From NCBI RefSeq assembly GCF_050574275.1, contig NZ_CP192260.1, positions 3,162,001-3,226,000 of the forward strand: a stretch of DNA of 64,000 nucleotides, written 5' to 3'. The notes under the pieces were generated by a model, which was given only the letters and a program-made list of their open reading frames with translations, was not told the origin of the DNA and ran no database searches. A program made the translations under genes and the position numbers. This document shows positions 62,439 through 64,000 of this stretch, piece after piece; position 1 is the first letter of the stretch; every line of letters starts with the position of its first letter. This DNA comes from Virgibacillus_F flavescens (GTDB lineage Bacteria; Bacillota; Bacilli; Bacillales; Amphibacillaceae).

Positions 62439-62572
62439 ACTCTCCACCTATTATTTCTTTGAATTTTTCATAAAAGAAAATCATTTTATGGTTATAAAAA
62501 TCATTATGCCAACAAACAAAAACACTAGAGTTTCCTATCACATCCGGTTTAGACTCAAATGGTCAATAATTA

Positions 62573-63037
62573 TTAAGAACGTTCTTCTTGATTAAACCAA
62601 TCCTTCAACTCCATCATTTCAAAGAATTTCTCACCATCAAGCTTTAGGGGTGAAATAAATTCCAATGAATTACAGTCAGGGTCCTGGAAGTAAATTGCAG
62701 CATGTGTATGCGGATTGTTTGCAAGAACAAGTGGCTGCTGTTCTTGAGAATAGCCAAAGCTTTCTTTAACATTTATCTCTTTCTCTTTTAACCAGGTTCT
62801 AGCATTCTCTATATCTTCAAGTTCCACTTGAAATGCTACATGTTTTATTGATGGATGATATGGTATCTGTGATTCTTCGCATTCCCATAAACCTAACCAG
62901 CTTTTTCCCTTTTCTATCCAAAAGAAAGTAACTCTTTTTCCTTTATAAGCTAATTCTAATCCTAACTTTTGATAAAATTCTATAGACTGTTCGATATTAC
63001 TAACTGGTAAATGAGCTTCGTACAAACCTTTTATCAT
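62573..63037 (-). CDS. VOC family protein, 154 aa
   Basis: Two betaalphabeta modules: YEAHLPVSNIEQSIEFYQKLGLEL and HVAFQVELEDIENARTWL, then IYFQDPDCNSLEFIS. It resembles the metal-dependent FosB/glyoxalase group in shape. ATG 63037 behind AAAGGAGA. Substrate unknown. Confidence 0.88.
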   Translation of the reverse strand: MIKGLYEAHLPVSNIEQSIEFYQKLGLELAYKGKRVTFFWIEKGKSWLGLWECEESQIPYHPSIKHVAFQVELEDIENARTWLKEKEINVKESFGYSQEQQPLVLANNPHTHAAIYFQDPDCNSLEFISPLKLDGEKFFEMMELKDWFNQEERS

Positions 63038-63059
63038 TAATTTATTTCTCCTTTCTGGT

Positions 63060-63099
63060 GGGACAAAAGAACCGTCCCCCTTGTCCCTCCCTTGTCCCT
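63060..63099. repeat. GGGACA palindromic repeat with duplicated end
   Basis: One unit followed by a repeated CCCTTGTCCC end. Confidence 0.8.
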
Positions 63100-63172
63100 T
63101 CAACAAATTAAGCTTTCCATGTTAAAACTAGCTAGAAAAAACTGTTGCAGAATCTCACAATCTCCCAATTAT

Positions 63173-64000
63173 TCAGCCTCCAAATATCTCATTAACTATA
63201 TCCCCATACTGCCGTATTTCAGTTAAGTAATTAAAATCAGGATGCTGATCTTCACCTGTTTGATTTAACATTCTAACAGCAACCAGATTATAATCTGGGA
63301 TTACTAAGCAGGCACAGCCTGTATATCCTAAAATTTGAAATGAACCAGAGGGAACCTGCTCTCCAATTTGATTCATCGGAAAGTCATTGTCTCCCTGTAC
63401 CCACCAATAATAACCATGTCTAGGTAAGTTACGGGTTAATACGTCTGGACTCTGAATGGTGATAAGTTCATCGAACAAGGAAGCAGATAAAAGTTGGTGA
63501 CCATTGAAATTACCTTTATTCAAATGCAAATTCCCCCAAAAGGCGAATTCCCGGGCACTAGTAAACAAATTACTTTGATCCCCCCTTGAGCTGTCGTTGG
63601 GTCCCAAAACATCAGTATCTTCATGTACATTGAATATTAAATTGTCTTCTTTACTAGTCTTCCAACCAGTACGAGTAAGTCCCATTGGCTCGAATGCATT
63701 CTCTAGCAGGATCCCCGATATTGTTTTTTTAGCAGTGTGTTCAACGATTTTGATCAAAAGGTTTACCCCTGCATTATTGTATTGCCAGTCGGTACCTGGT
63801 GGAAAAATCTGTACGATTTTCCCGCTTTGTTCTTGGAGACCGTGACAATGTGTGAGAAGATGTCTAATTTTTACACCTTTTAATTTAAAATCTTTTAAAT
63901 AGTCGTCAACATTATCATCAATGCTCTTTATCTTGCCATGAAATATAGCATATGCAACAGTGAAAGCTATGTATGTTTTCCTGCATGACGCTACGTTAAA
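63173..64000 (-). CDS. Serine hydrolase (beta-lactamase/DD-peptidase-like), 5' end outside the window
   Basis: The frame is open from the window edge to 63173 (about 275 residues). SxxK motif SCRKT near the edge (catalytic Ser and Lys), YxN as YNN in GTDWQYNNAG, then FEPMGLTRTGW and a C-terminal GYTGCACLVIPDYNLV. This is the class C/EstB-type family of penicillin-binding-like esterases. The N-terminus is missing. Confidence 0.85.
   Translation of the reverse strand, partial: FNVASCRKTYIAFTVAYAIFHGKIKSIDDNVDDYLKDFKLKGVKIRHLLTHCHGLQEQSGKIVQIFPPGTDWQYNNAGVNLLIKIVEHTAKKTISGILLENAFEPMGLTRTGWKTSKEDNLIFNVHEDTDVLGPNDSSRGDQSNLFTSAREFAFWGNLHLNKGNFNGHQLLSASLFDELITIQSPDVLTRNLPRHGYYWWVQGDNDFPMNQIGEQVPSGSFQILGYTGCACLVIPDYNLVAVRMLNQTGEDQHPDFNYLTEIRQYGDIVNEIFGG

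Noticed and set aside
1..64000. CRISPR arrays, tRNA or rRNA genes, insertion sequences
   Set aside because: No regularly spaced identical repeats with unique spacers, no tRNA cloverleaf or rRNA text, and no transposase reading frames were recognised.

Overview
This is a low-GC Bacillota chromosome segment, most likely from the Bacillaceae. The signs are AGGAGG-type ribosome sites, frequent TTG and GTG starts, DUF4179-type sigma/anti-sigma pairs, SLAP-domain and DUF6366 proteins, many small membrane proteins and lipoproteins, and U-tailed hairpin terminators. No rRNA, tRNA, transposase, integrase or CRISPR array was recognised. The genus cannot be fixed from the sequence.

Left part (about 1-25 kb) is a defence island. 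It holds a Wadjet-type SMC anti-plasmid operon, jetD-jetA-jetB-jetC, read leftward at 9181-1490 and followed by a MazG-like gene. jetA carries an apparent one-base frameshift. Next comes an McrBC-like pair (14809-10330) in which the McrB homologue has its N-terminal and C-terminal parts but lacks the whole GTPase core. Then follow a decayed HTH gene beside a sigma factor, a CBS-like/HEPN-like protein, and a retron-type reverse transcriptase with a 71-residue membrane protein and a hairpin-rich leader. A FokI-like or Mrr-like nuclease, an ABC-F ATPase and an MqsR/Panacea-type toxin-antitoxin pair lie between two decayed halves of a second sigma/anti-sigma locus. The intact copy of that locus is at 26.8-29.0 kb, so this block appears to have landed in, and replaced the middle of, a duplicated locus.

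Middle part (25-35 kb) carries housekeeping and stress genes: lipoprotein, GNAT, sigma/anti-sigma, CPBP protease, methionine aminopeptidase, HxlR regulator, MFS exporter and aldo/keto reductase. From 30 to 31.4 kb and again from 36 to 47 kb the DNA becomes an array of small genes, nearly all in one orientation within each block. They are mostly membrane proteins, with NUDIX, VOC, GNAT and M23 genes among them, and are separated by a degenerate hairpin repeat with TTCAACTAA/TTAGTTGAA arms. The layout recalls an integron cassette array, but no integrase is present.

Right part (48-64 kb) is accessory metabolism and resistance: YeeE-type sulfur transporter, CPT-like phosphotransferase, FAD oxidoreductase, CopB-type copper ATPase with a CsoR-like operator, nucleotidyltransferase, S9 peptidase, GNAT, NUDIX, methyltransferase, SnoaL, VanZ, VOC, and a serine hydrolase cut by the window edge.

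From 23.2 kb rightward, intergenic gaps carry a second repeat, a GC-rich palindrome with GGGACA/TGTCCC ends, single or as head-to-head pairs whose two arms match each other even where the sequence differs between loci. None was seen from 1 to 23.2 kb, which supports a separate origin for the defence island.
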